7,433 bases of DNA from an uncultured Clostridia bacterium (lineage in GTDB: Bacteria > Bacillota > Clostridia > Oscillospirales > Oscillospiraceae): positions 1 through 7,433 of the forward strand of contig CAMVOG010000118.1 in NCBI GenBank assembly GCA_947169005.1, read 5' to 3'. Each line of letters begins with the position of its first letter. Positions within the stretch are counted from its first letter, which is position 1. Made by a program: the position numbers and the translations under genes. The notes beneath the pieces were generated by a model. That model saw nothing but the letters and a program-made list of their open reading frames with translations, was not told where the DNA came from and searched no databases. This document shows positions 1 through 5,712 of this stretch, piece by piece.

Positions 1-1043
1 CCGCCGTTGACGCCCCTTCCCTGCCGCTCCTCGGCGTAACCGCCCAGCGACAGTGCCTTTTCAATGACGGGCGTGAAATCCTTGTCCGCGCCGATGTGGA
101 CCATGCCGGGATAGCCAACCACCTCAGTGGTAAAGACCCGGTCCGCATAGGAGGGCTTGGGCGGCATGAGACAGTTGGTGGTGAAAACGATGGGGGCGGG
201 CAGCTCGGCAAACTCCTTCTGCTGGTTCTGCCAGGCGGTACCGATATTACCCTTGAGGTGGGGGTACTTTTTCAAGCCGGGATAGGCATGGGCAGGCAGC
301 ATTTCGCCGTGTGTATAGACATTGATCCCTTTCCCTGCCGTCTGCTCCAGGATCAGCTTGAGATCGTTCAGATCGTGGCCGCTGACCACGATGAAGGGTC
401 CTTTCTCGAGCTTCATGCTGACCTCCGTGATCTCCGGGTGGCCGAAGGTCTCGGTATTGGCCTTGTCCAGAAGGGCCATGGCATTGAGATTGGCCTCGCC
501 GGTCTCCAGGACGATGGGCAGCAGCTGATCCATGCCCCAGTCGTCCATGCCGATGGCAAAGAGACCCTTGAAGAGGAAGTCCGTGACCCGCTTATCCGTA
601 TAACCCAGGGCAGCGGCATGCCATGCATAGGCCGCAATGCCGCGCATGCCGAATAGTATCAGCGATTTCAGCGAGCGGATATCCTCCTGGGCATTCCAGA
701 GCTTATCCATATCATAGTCGTCATTGCGGCCGCAGACGCTCTCACAGCTTCCGCACGCGGGCACCAGGCGCTCCTTCTCTCTGTGAAGGCGCTCCAGCAT
801 ACAGTTCAGATCGGCGTCGTCAAAATTCACATTTGTAAGGGTTGCGAAAAGACATTCCAGGGCGAGCTTGCCGGTCTCCTCTGTGACAAGATGTTCATTC
901 CCTTCCGTGGCGCGGGCCAGGCCGATCAGGGCCCCGGTAACCCGATCCTGGAGGGCGGCGGTATCGGCGGACTTGCCGCAGACGCCCATTTTGCCGGCGC
1001 AGCCCTTGCAGCCGGCGGTCTGTTCACACTGGTAACAAAACAT
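1..1043 (-). CDS. hcp: Hybrid-cluster protein (hydroxylamine/NO reductase), C-terminus cut by window edge
   Basis: Hcp is a cytoplasmic Fe-S protein that reduces NO (to N2O) and hydroxylamine and protects anaerobes from nitrosative stress. About 347 of the family's roughly 530-550 residues are present, with no stop before the left edge. The start MFCYQCEQTAG is diagnostic: C3, C6, C15 and C22 form the N-terminal cubane site, with spacing near the strict-anaerobe type (C-x2-C-x8-C-x6-C) and an extra C12. Further family signatures are PACGSCESVCG (96-105), GMRGIAAYAWHA (132-143) and TTNCLMPP (288-295). H223, E247 and C291 have exactly the spacing of hybrid-cluster ligands His244, Glu268 and Cys312 of Desulfovibrio vulgaris Hcp; the remaining ligands lie outside the window. 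The ATG at 1043 follows an AGGAGG site 7 bases upstream. It is the last visible gene of an operon with the ferredoxin-like and zinc-ribbon genes, 26 bases behind the former. Confidence 0.96.
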   Translation of the reverse strand, partial: MFCYQCEQTAGCKGCAGKMGVCGKSADTAALQDRVTGALIGLARATEGNEHLVTEETGKLALECLFATLTNVNFDDADLNCMLERLHREKERLVPACGSCESVCGRNDDYDMDKLWNAQEDIRSLKSLILFGMRGIAAYAWHAAALGYTDKRVTDFLFKGLFAIGMDDWGMDQLLPIVLETGEANLNAMALLDKANTETFGHPEITEVSMKLEKGPFIVVSGHDLNDLKLILEQTAGKGINVYTHGEMLPAHAYPGLKKYPHLKGNIGTAWQNQQKEFAELPAPIVFTTNCLMPPKPSYADRVFTTEVVGYPGMVHIGADKDFTPVIEKALSLGGYAEERQGRGVNG

Positions 1044-1069
1044 GGTATTCCTCCTGTCTGTGATGAAGC

Positions 1070-1714
1070 TTATTCCTCTTCCCTGCCTATGACCTCGCCC
1101 GCGGCAGAAACGGTGACCACCGTGAGCGGGAGCTTCTTGCCGCTGGCCTCGATGGCCTTGCGCACCATGAAGGGCAGCCCGCCGCAGCAAGGTACCATCA
1201 TGCGCAGGACCGTAACGCTCTTCACCTCATGGGCCGCAAAAATGCGGCTGAGCTTTTCGGCGTAGTTCACGCCGTCCAGCTTCGGGCAGCCGATAACGGT
1301 AGTACGCCCGGCGATGAAGTCCCGCTGGAGGTTCCCGCAGGCAAAGCCCGTGCAGTCCGCGGCGATCAGCAGATCCGCCCCGTCGAAATCCGGGTTGCTC
1401 TCGTTCACCAGCTTGAGCTGGATGGGGAAATTGGAGAGCAGACCGGGCTGATCGGCTGTCTGCGTCCCGGCGGCCTTCGCACTCTTCGCTGCCTTGACCG
1501 CCGCCTCGTCATAGGCAGGGGCCTCCCGCTCCTCAAAGCTGATGGCGTCCATCGGGCAGGCGGGCAGGCAGTCCCCCAGCCCGTCGCAGTAATGCTCATG
1601 CAGGAGCTTCGCCTTGCCATTCACCAGGCCGATGGCCCCCTCGTGGCAGGCAGAGGCACAGAGCCCGCAGCCGTTGCACTTCTCTTCGTCGATCTTGATG
1701 ATCTTCCGGATCAT
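1070..1714 (-). CDS. Ferredoxin-like Fe-S protein with CCGG-type C-terminal domain (probable Hcp partner)
   Basis: This 214-residue protein has two parts. Residues 1-60 are a bacterial ferredoxin module: a complete C13-x2-C16-x2-C19-x3-C23 motif and a second motif, C43-x5-C49-x3-C53-P, where the usual second cysteine is L46. Residues 61-90 are an Ala/Lys-rich linker. Residues 95-214 form a globular domain with conserved-looking cysteines: ADCTGFACG (C121, C126), GCPKLDG (C143) and VPCCGGLPF (C176, C177). I recognise the layout as that of the ferredoxin-type proteins often encoded beside hcp in anaerobes, but its biochemical role is not established to my knowledge. Electron delivery to Hcp is an inference from position. 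The start ATG overlaps the upstream stop (ATGA), and its ribosome binding site (GAGGAGG) lies inside the Glu-rich tail codons of the preceding gene, indicating translational coupling. Confidence 0.9.
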   Translation of the reverse strand: MIRKIIKIDEEKCNGCGLCASACHEGAIGLVNGKAKLLHEHYCDGLGDCLPACPMDAISFEEREAPAYDEAAVKAAKSAKAAGTQTADQPGLLSNFPIQLKLVNESNPDFDGADLLIAADCTGFACGNLQRDFIAGRTTVIGCPKLDGVNYAEKLSRIFAAHEVKSVTVLRMMVPCCGGLPFMVRKAIEASGKKLPLTVVTVSAAGEVIGREEE

Positions 1715-2007
1715 GACGCAGCCTCCTCTTCCGCCTCAGCCGCGGCAGCAGCGGCCTCAGCCGCGGCTCTTGCCTTCTGCCGCTCGACAATGGCCATCAG
1801 TTTTTCGTACATCTCATCCCCCACGCACTTGCGGGCGTACTTGCACCACTGCACGCAGTTGAGGGTATCGTTGTAAATGGTGAATCCGCAGTTCTCGCAT
1901 TCGACCTGCGTATCGATGGAGAAGATCTCCACCTCGTGCCCGCACTGGGGGCAGATCTTTTCCATGATCTTCGTCTCGGGTTTTCCCTGGCAGCCTTCCA
2001 TGATCAT
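1711..2007 (-). CDS. Small cysteine-rich zinc-ribbon-like protein with Ala/Glu tail
   Basis: This is a 98-residue cytoplasmic protein of unknown function. Residues 19-40 hold two paired CxxC knuckles (C19-x2-C22 and C37-x2-C40), the layout of a zinc ribbon or rubredoxin-like metal site. A second cluster follows, C51-x3-C55-x5-C61, in the segment LNCVQWCKYARKC. Residues 66-98 are predicted helical, ending in a low-complexity Ala/Glu tail. No signal peptide or membrane segment is visible. The chosen ATG lies 8 bases after AAGGAGG. An in-frame TTG at 2028 would put that site inside the gene, so it is disfavoured. It is the first gene of the hcp operon and overlaps the ferredoxin-like gene by 4 bases. 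The context suggests metal binding, electron transfer or sensing in the response to nitrogen oxides; this is inference. I recall similar small proteins beside hcp in clostridia but cannot name the family. Confidence 0.85.
   Translation of the reverse strand: MIMEGCQGKPETKIMEKICPQCGHEVEIFSIDTQVECENCGFTIYNDTLNCVQWCKYARKCVGDEMYEKLMAIVERQKARAAAEAAAAAAEAEEEAAS
1733..1767. repeat. Short direct repeat in the Ala/Glu tail coding region
   Basis: GCCTCAGCCGCGGC occurs at 1733-1746 and again at 1754-1767, exactly 21 bases (7 codons) apart and in frame, within the Ala/Glu tail of the 98-residue protein. It is a plausible site of slippage that would change tail length by whole codons. Confidence 0.7.
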
Positions 2008-2015
2008 GATCGTGA

Positions 2016-2022
2016 CCTCCTT
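2016..2022 (-). promoter_or_regulatory. Ribosome binding site deciding the start of the 98-residue protein
   Basis: AAGGAGG on the minus strand is followed by 8 bases and then the ATG at 2007. A second ATG two codons later is too far away, and the upstream in-frame TTG at 2028 has no such site before it. Confidence 0.85.
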
Positions 2023-2058
2023 TTTCAACGCTCAGTCTTTTCGTCTCTTTCTGTGCCC

Positions 2059-2064
2059 AGTATA
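2059..2064 (-). promoter_or_regulatory. Promoter -10 box of the hcp operon
   Basis: TATACT on the minus strand is one base from the TATAAT consensus. The expected start of transcription is an A near 2052, giving a leader of about 45 bases before the ATG at 2007. The hexamer 17 bases upstream (CGTCTT) does not resemble TTGACA, so the promoter probably depends on an activator bound at the palindrome at 2087-2100. The identical hexamer occurs at the same distance from the matching palindrome before asrA. Confidence 0.75.
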
Positions 2065-2074
2065 GCGAACGCGG

Positions 2075-2118
2075 AAAAGAAAAGACGTTGCCTGCGCAAC
2101 ATTTACGCAGACAACGTC
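2075..2118 (-). terminator. Rho-independent terminator of the asrABC operon
   Basis: On the minus strand the arms GACGTTG-T-CTGCG and CGCAG-G-CAACGTC form a 13-pair stem with one T-G wobble and a 9-base loop, followed by TTTTCTTTT. It begins 46 bases past the asrC stop. Its loop and 3' arm contain the hcp-operon operator, so the same bases appear to serve two purposes. The plus-strand reading also ends in AATTTTT, but no plus-strand gene approaches it. Confidence 0.85.
2087..2100 (-). promoter_or_regulatory. Predicted Crp/Fnr-type operator of the hcp operon
   Basis: This perfect 5-N4-5 palindrome reads GTTGC-GCAG-GCAAC on the minus strand and has the same half-site geometry as FNR sites (TTGAT-N4-ATCAA). 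Its centre is 29 bases upstream of the TATACT box, i.e. at -41.5 relative to the inferred transcription start, the standard class II activator position. The flanks match those of the asrA operator (AATGTTGC-N4-GCAACGTC in both). The likely binder is the Crp/Fnr protein encoded at 5053-5712; that link is inferred, not shown. The site overlaps the loop and 3' arm of the asrC terminator. Confidence 0.75.
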
Positions 2119-2163
2119 AATTTTTCACCTTGGCGGCGTCCGATCACTGATCGCTTAGCGCTC

Positions 2164-3126
2164 TCAATACTTGACGCCCTTCCAGTACAAAGGCGTATAG
2201 ACCTCGGCCTCGGGAGGCAGATCCACGTCTTTCAGGGCCCAGCGCAGGAACTCCTCCACGCCGGTACGGTCCACGATATAGCCGATGTGCTCCTTGCCGC
2301 CGGGGGCGTTGGGGTCGATGTACTCCTTCACGTAGTCGTAGGTATTGAGGATGATCTTCAGAATGCTCTCTTCGTCGACCCACTTGATGAAGTCCTCGCC
2401 CATGCGGGGATTCTTCTTGCCCGTGCGGCCCAGGAGCGTCAGACGGTAGTACTTCTTTTTGCTCCTCGTCCAGGCCCGGTCGGGGCAGTTGATGACGCAG
2501 ACGCCGCAGCCGATGCACTTCTTCGCATCCCGCACGGGGCGGAAGTTCTGCATGCTCAGAGCCCCCACGGAGCGCGTCCGGCAGGCCTTGATGCAGGCTT
2601 CGCAGCTCACGCAGCGATTGGGGTCGAACTGAGGCTCCGTCATGCCCATGATGCCGAAATCGTGCATACGCACCTTGGCGCAGTCGTTGGGACAGCCGGT
2701 GCAGGCCACCTTGAAATGCAGGTCGTTGGGGAAAATGGCCTTTTCGATGCGCTTGGCCAGGCCCGTGGTATCGTAGCAGCCGAAGGGGCAGACCCGGTTG
2801 CCGATGCAGGCGATGACGTTGCGGGTGCCGGAGGCGGGATAGCCCGCGTCCTCTTCCTCCTGGTTGATCTCCAGGCCCTCGATGATGCTCTGGAGGGCGG
2901 CGTTGACCTTGTCCACGTCCGCAAAGTCGATACCGGGGATCTCAAAGCCCTGGCGGTTGGTGATGTGGAGGGTGCCGTTGCCGTACTTTTCCGCGATCTC
3001 CTGGAGAACGGGCAGGTACTTCGCCTCCAGGTGGCCGCCGGGTACGCGCACGCGGGAAGCCGTTTTTCCCCGCACCTTGGTCACGCGGAAGGCGTTCTTT
3101 TTCAGCTTGGCGGTGTTCATATCCAT
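2164..3126 (-). CDS. asrC: Anaerobic sulfite reductase subunit C (siroheme/Fe-S catalytic subunit)
   Basis: AsrC is the catalytic subunit that reduces sulfite to sulfide with six electrons, in the cytoplasm, in complex with AsrA and AsrB. It has 320 residues. The N-terminal part carries the nitrite/sulfite reductase ferredoxin-like half-domain with HITNRQGFEIPGI (54-66). The siroheme-[4Fe-4S] site follows the family pattern C-x5-C and C-x3-C: C107/C113 in ACIGNRVCPFGC and C145/C149 in ACTGCPNDC. An inserted two-cluster ferredoxin domain has C172-x2-C175-x2-C178-x3-C182 and C204-x2-C207-x2-C210-x3-C214-P. All ligands are present. The ATG at 3126 follows GGAGG by 9 bases; a second ATG two codons later is less well placed. 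It is the last gene of the operon, 13 bases after asrB, and is followed by a strong terminator. Siroheme synthesis genes are not in this window. Confidence 0.96.
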   Translation of the reverse strand: MDMNTAKLKKNAFRVTKVRGKTASRVRVPGGHLEAKYLPVLQEIAEKYGNGTLHITNRQGFEIPGIDFADVDKVNAALQSIIEGLEINQEEEDAGYPASGTRNVIACIGNRVCPFGCYDTTGLAKRIEKAIFPNDLHFKVACTGCPNDCAKVRMHDFGIMGMTEPQFDPNRCVSCEACIKACRTRSVGALSMQNFRPVRDAKKCIGCGVCVINCPDRAWTRSKKKYYRLTLLGRTGKKNPRMGEDFIKWVDEESILKIILNTYDYVKEYIDPNAPGGKEHIGYIVDRTGVEEFLRWALKDVDLPPEAEVYTPLYWKGVKY

Positions 3127-3139
3127 GGCTATTCCCTCC

Positions 3140-3934
3140 TCAGTCCAACAGGGTCTTGCCCTTGACGTAGTTGAAAACGGGACCGTCCAGGCAAACGTAG
3201 GTATCGCCGATCTTGCAGTGGCCGCATTTGCCCAGGCCGCAGCACATCTTCCGCTCCTGGGAGACCCAGATATTCTCCTCCCGGAAGCCGCGCTCCAGCA
3301 GGGCGGCCACGGAGAAGCGCATCATGGCGGGCGGTCCCACCACGATGGCCACGGCGGAGGCCGCGTCCTCCAGCTCCAGCTCAGGAATGAATTTGGTGAC
3401 AAGGCCGATCCTGTGCTCCGGCGTCTCCTCGCCCGCGTCCAGGGTGAGGACCACGTTCATCTGCTGCCGCCAGCGCTTGAAGTCGTCCTTGAACAGGACG
3501 TCGTTCACGGACTTGAAGCCCGTGATGATGGTCATGCCCTTGCGCTCCTCGGGGTGCGCGCCGAAATGGTCGATGACGCCCCGGACCGGGGAAACGCCCG
3601 TGCCGCCCGCCACGACGACCAGCTCCCTGCCCCGGTACTCGTTCAGGTCAAAGCCGTTTCCGTAGGGGCCCCGCAGCAGAAGGCTGTCGCCCACGTAGCG
3701 CTCAAAGACCTCATTGGTGACCTTGCCCACCCGGCGGATGGTCAGATCGACGAAGCCGGGGCCGATACCGCTGACGGAAATAGGGGCCTCGCCGTATTTG
3801 GGGATAGAGACCTCAAAGAACTGGCCGGGCCTGACCTCCCCGTCAAAGCTCATGCGGAAGGTATATTCGATCTGCGTATGGCGGATCACTTCCAGCACCT
3901 TGGAAGGAAAAGGGATATAGTCGTTCCGGATCAT
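3140..3934 (-). CDS. asrB: Anaerobic sulfite reductase subunit B (flavin/NADH electron-input subunit)
   Basis: AsrB takes electrons from NADH and passes them through flavin and a [2Fe-2S] cluster to the other subunits. It has 264 residues, close to the roughly 270 of Salmonella AsrB, and the ferredoxin-NADP reductase fold related to dihydroorotate dehydrogenase subunit PyrK. An N-terminal flavin-binding barrel includes PISVSG (51-56) and RGPYGNGF (88-95). The nucleotide-binding domain begins with VVVAGGTGVSPV (106-117). The C-terminal [2Fe-2S] motif is C232-x4-C237-x2-C240-x7-C248 (MCCGLGKCGHC, then YVC). The ATG at 3934 overlaps the asrA stop (ATGA), with AAGGAGG inside the end of asrA. The frame stays open to an ATG at 4006, but that start lies within asrA coding sequence without a suitable ribosome site. 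The 4-base overlap implies translational coupling. Confidence 0.95.
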   Translation of the reverse strand: MIRNDYIPFPSKVLEVIRHTQIEYTFRMSFDGEVRPGQFFEVSIPKYGEAPISVSGIGPGFVDLTIRRVGKVTNEVFERYVGDSLLLRGPYGNGFDLNEYRGRELVVVAGGTGVSPVRGVIDHFGAHPEERKGMTIITGFKSVNDVLFKDDFKRWRQQMNVVLTLDAGEETPEHRIGLVTKFIPELELEDAASAVAIVVGPPAMMRFSVAALLERGFREENIWVSQERKMCCGLGKCGHCKIGDTYVCLDGPVFNYVKGKTLLD

Positions 3935-4944
3935 TTGCCCTGCACCTCCTTCATAGCTTCGTCCAGGTGATTGACACAGCCGGAGAAGGAAATATACTCG
4001 GGACATACGTCGTCACAGCGGCCGCAGCCCACGCACATCTGATAGCCCTTGCGCTGCTTGTAGTCCAGCATCTTGTGCAGCACCTTGAAGCGCATCCGTT
4101 CCCCGTTCTTTTTGCGGTAGCTGCCGCCGCCCGCCACGTCGGTAAAGCCGTCCACCATGCAGGAGGCCCAGACCCGGCGGCGCTCGCCCAGGCGGGCGTT
4201 CTCGTCATAGTAAAGGTCCTGCATAGTGAAGCAGGTACAGGTGGGACATACGAAATTGCAGCGGCCGCAGTTGATACAGCGCTTGTCGTATTGGTTCCAG
4301 AGACTGGCCTTCGCCACGGCGGGGCTCAGTTTTTCCGGCACCGTGACCTTCACGGCGTTCTCCTCCACGTGGGCGGGAGTGACGGGCTCCTCCCCGCAGC
4401 CCCGGGCAGCGAAGAAGGCGGCCCAATCCGCGTCCTTGCAGTCTACGAGGAAGTCACCGGCAACGGGATCCAGGCTCATATCGTAGTTCTCGGACACATT
4501 GGTGCCCATGCTGACGCAGAAGCCGCTCTCGCAGCTTGCGGCGCAGCCCAGGAGCACCACCTTGACGCGCTCCCGCAGGCGGGCGTAGTAATAGTCCGCG
4601 GGGCCGTTGTGCAGGTACATATCATCCAGGCGGCGCAGGGCGTGGAGGTCGCAGCTCCGCAAAAGGAGGATAGCACCCTTCACCGGGGGCTCCGGTTCGG
4701 TGCAGGCCTCCTGGGTGAAGTAGAAGAGGGTCTGGGAAGCGGGGGTCAGCGCCTCCTTAAAGGAGTAGTGGGATCTCTCCTTCAGCTCGATCTCTTCCAG
4801 CTTCGTCACCCTGGCGTAGCGCACGGAGTCCGTGTCTGAAAAGCATCCCTCCCCCACAAAGCGGTGGGGTGCCCAGATCTCATAGTCCGCGGCATGGGTG
4901 GCAAGCCAAAGATCCAGCGTTTCCCGGGATACGCGATAGCCCAT
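3931..4944 (-). CDS. asrA: Anaerobic sulfite reductase subunit A (ferredoxin-type electron-transfer subunit)
   Basis: AsrA carries electrons between the NADH-oxidising AsrB and the siroheme subunit AsrC. It has 337 residues. An N-terminal domain of about 215 residues, with LRSCDLHALRRLD (95-107) and LLGCAASCESGFC (131-143), resembles the corresponding region of hydrogenase/sulfite-reductase beta subunits. It is followed by two widely separated [4Fe-4S] motifs: C223-x2-C226-x2-C229-x3-C233-P and C304-x2-C307-x2-C310-x3-C314-P. The ATG at 4944 was chosen because the predicted transcript starts near 4980, downstream of the next in-frame ATG at 4998. The ribosome site AAAGGAG (4956-4962) is 11 bases away, a little long. 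It is the first gene of asrABC, the same order as in Salmonella, and shares ATGA with asrB. Confidence 0.95.
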   Translation of the reverse strand: MGYRVSRETLDLWLATHAADYEIWAPHRFVGEGCFSDTDSVRYARVTKLEEIELKERSHYSFKEALTPASQTLFYFTQEACTEPEPPVKGAILLLRSCDLHALRRLDDMYLHNGPADYYYARLRERVKVVLLGCAASCESGFCVSMGTNVSENYDMSLDPVAGDFLVDCKDADWAAFFAARGCGEEPVTPAHVEENAVKVTVPEKLSPAVAKASLWNQYDKRCINCGRCNFVCPTCTCFTMQDLYYDENARLGERRRVWASCMVDGFTDVAGGGSYRKKNGERMRFKVLHKMLDYKQRKGYQMCVGCGRCDDVCPEYISFSGCVNHLDEAMKEVQGK

Positions 4945-4986
4945 GATGTATTCTTCTCCTTTCTGTTTATAATATGGAATGATACC

Positions 4987-4992
4987 AGTATA
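4987..4992 (-). promoter_or_regulatory. Promoter -10 box of the asrABC operon
   Basis: TATACT on the minus strand predicts a transcription start at an A near 4980 and a 36-base leader. The -35 region (CGTCAC at 17-base spacing) does not match TTGACA, as expected for an activator-dependent promoter. The predicted start lies inside the longer open frame that begins at 4998, which supports the shorter AsrA. Confidence 0.75.
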
Positions 4993-4996
4993 ACAC

Positions 4997-5041
4997 AAAA
5001 GAGCCCTCTGTGACGTTGCGCCTGCAACATTACAGAGGGCT
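4997..5041 (-). terminator. Rho-independent terminator of the Crp/Fnr regulator gene
   Basis: The outer stem is AGCCCTCTGT paired with ACAGAGGGCT (10 pairs). After a single A-C mismatch the stem continues through an A-T and a T-G pair into GTTGC/GCAAC, closed by a 4-base loop. It is followed by a short TCTTTT tract and begins 11 bases after the regulator stop. The T tract is weaker than in the asrC terminator, so some read-through from the regulator gene into asrA is possible. The inner stem is the asrA operator. Confidence 0.75.
5015..5028 (-). promoter_or_regulatory. Predicted Crp/Fnr-type operator of the asrABC operon
   Basis: This perfect palindrome reads GTTGC-AGGC-GCAAC on the minus strand and is centred 29 bases upstream of TATACT, i.e. 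at -41.5. The core and both flanks match the operator before the hcp operon, while the 4-base spacer differs (AGGC versus GCAG), as expected when only half-sites are selected. It forms the top of the stem of the terminator that follows the regulator gene. Confidence 0.75.
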
Positions 5042-5052
5042 ACTTAGTATTT

Positions 5053-5712
5053 TCACAGCACGCGGAAGGTGTTCCGGTCGTAGTCGATGAGGCCGTCCTC
5101 GCGCATTTTGCTCAGTTCCCGGGTGAGGGCGCTACGGTCCGCGCAGAGGTAGTCCGCCAGCTCCACACGGCTCAGGGGCAGCTCGATATACTTGCTCCCC
5201 TGCTTCTGGACCTGGAGCATGAGATAGGCTAAAATCTTCTCCCGCAGGGTCTTTTTGGAAATGACCTCCACCTTCTGCATGAGACTTTGGTTTTTCTCCG
5301 CAAGCTGGGTCACCATGTTTTCGATCAGCCGATGATGAAACTCGCAGGTATGGCTGCAGGTATGCATCATGCGGCGGAAGGGCAGGAACAGCGCCTCGCA
5401 GTCCTCCGCGGCCACAAAGCTGACGGTGGACATGGAATCCACGGCGCAGGCAAAGCTCTCCCCGAAGAGCTCGCCGGGACCCACCCGCAGGAGCATGGTC
5501 TTATTGCCCCAGATATCCTCCTTCACCATGTCCACGGAGCCGGTGAGCAGGATACCCACCTGCTGGATATCCGCTTCCTCCAGGGCCAGGCTCTCCCCTT
5601 TTTCGTAACGCTTCACGTGATAGCCGATGCAATTCAGCATCACGTCCATTTTACCGGGGTCGATCCCCTCAAAAAGTGGGGAGCTCTGTGCCAGCGCGAT
5701 CGTTTGCTGCAT
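5053..5712 (-). CDS. Crp/Fnr-family transcriptional regulator (HcpR-like candidate)
   Basis: This 219-residue cytoplasmic DNA-binding protein has an N-terminal cyclic-nucleotide-type beta-roll (about 12-115), a dimerisation helix (about 120-150) and a C-terminal winged helix-turn-helix (about 153-217). The cassette around VGPGELFGESFA (77-88) lacks the Arg-Ser pair that CRP uses to hold cAMP, so cAMP is unlikely to be the ligand. Six cysteines are present (C28, C89, C105, C119, C123, C190). The turn and recognition helix, LCADRSALTRELSKM (189-203), aligns with FNR but has S194 where FNR/CRP have the base-contacting Glu and keeps R198. The start ATG follows GGGAGGG by 6 bases and lies 18 bases after the FtsK-type stop, so read-through from that gene is likely. 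Adjacency to asrABC and the matching operators suggest it controls asr and hcp; the signal (NO, nitrite, sulfite or redox) is unknown. Confidence 0.9.
   Translation of the reverse strand: MQQTIALAQSSPLFEGIDPGKMDVMLNCIGYHVKRYEKGESLALEEADIQQVGILLTGSVDMVKEDIWGNKTMLLRVGPGELFGESFACAVDSMSTVSFVAAEDCEALFLPFRRMMHTCSHTCEFHHRLIENMVTQLAEKNQSLMQKVEVISKKTLREKILAYLMLQVQKQGSKYIELPLSRVELADYLCADRSALTRELSKMREDGLIDYDRNTFRVL

Noticed and set aside
2000..2007. Palindrome ATGATCAT at the start of the 98-residue gene
   Set aside because: It is explained by two closely spaced ATG codons; it is short and has no partner copy.
2101..2118. Degenerate second operator (GTTGT-CTGC-GTAAA on the minus strand) next to the hcp-operon site
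   Set aside because: Half-sites match poorly, the centre-to-centre distance of 15 bases does not fit DNA helical spacing, and the bases are explained as the 5' arm and loop of the terminator.
2141..2153. Small palindrome CGATC-act-GATCG after asrC
   Set aside because: Only 5 pairs with no T tract after it; the strong hairpin at 2084-2118 already accounts for termination.
1936..3165. Long plus-strand open frame of 409 codons opposite asrC
   Set aside because: It is antisense to asrC, which has every expected cluster ligand. Its own translation is Ala/Val/His-rich with no recognisable motif, as expected for a shadow frame in high-GC DNA. The long plus-strand frames at 2864-3970 and 3967-4839 were rejected for the same reason.
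3935..4006. Possible 24-residue N-terminal extension of AsrB
   Set aside because: It would lie inside asrA coding sequence. The ATG at 3934 has the ATGA overlap, a good AAGGAGG site and the expected family length.
4945..4998. Possible 18-residue N-terminal extension of AsrA
   Set aside because: The ATG at 4998 is upstream of the predicted transcription start near 4980 and overlaps the -10 box region.
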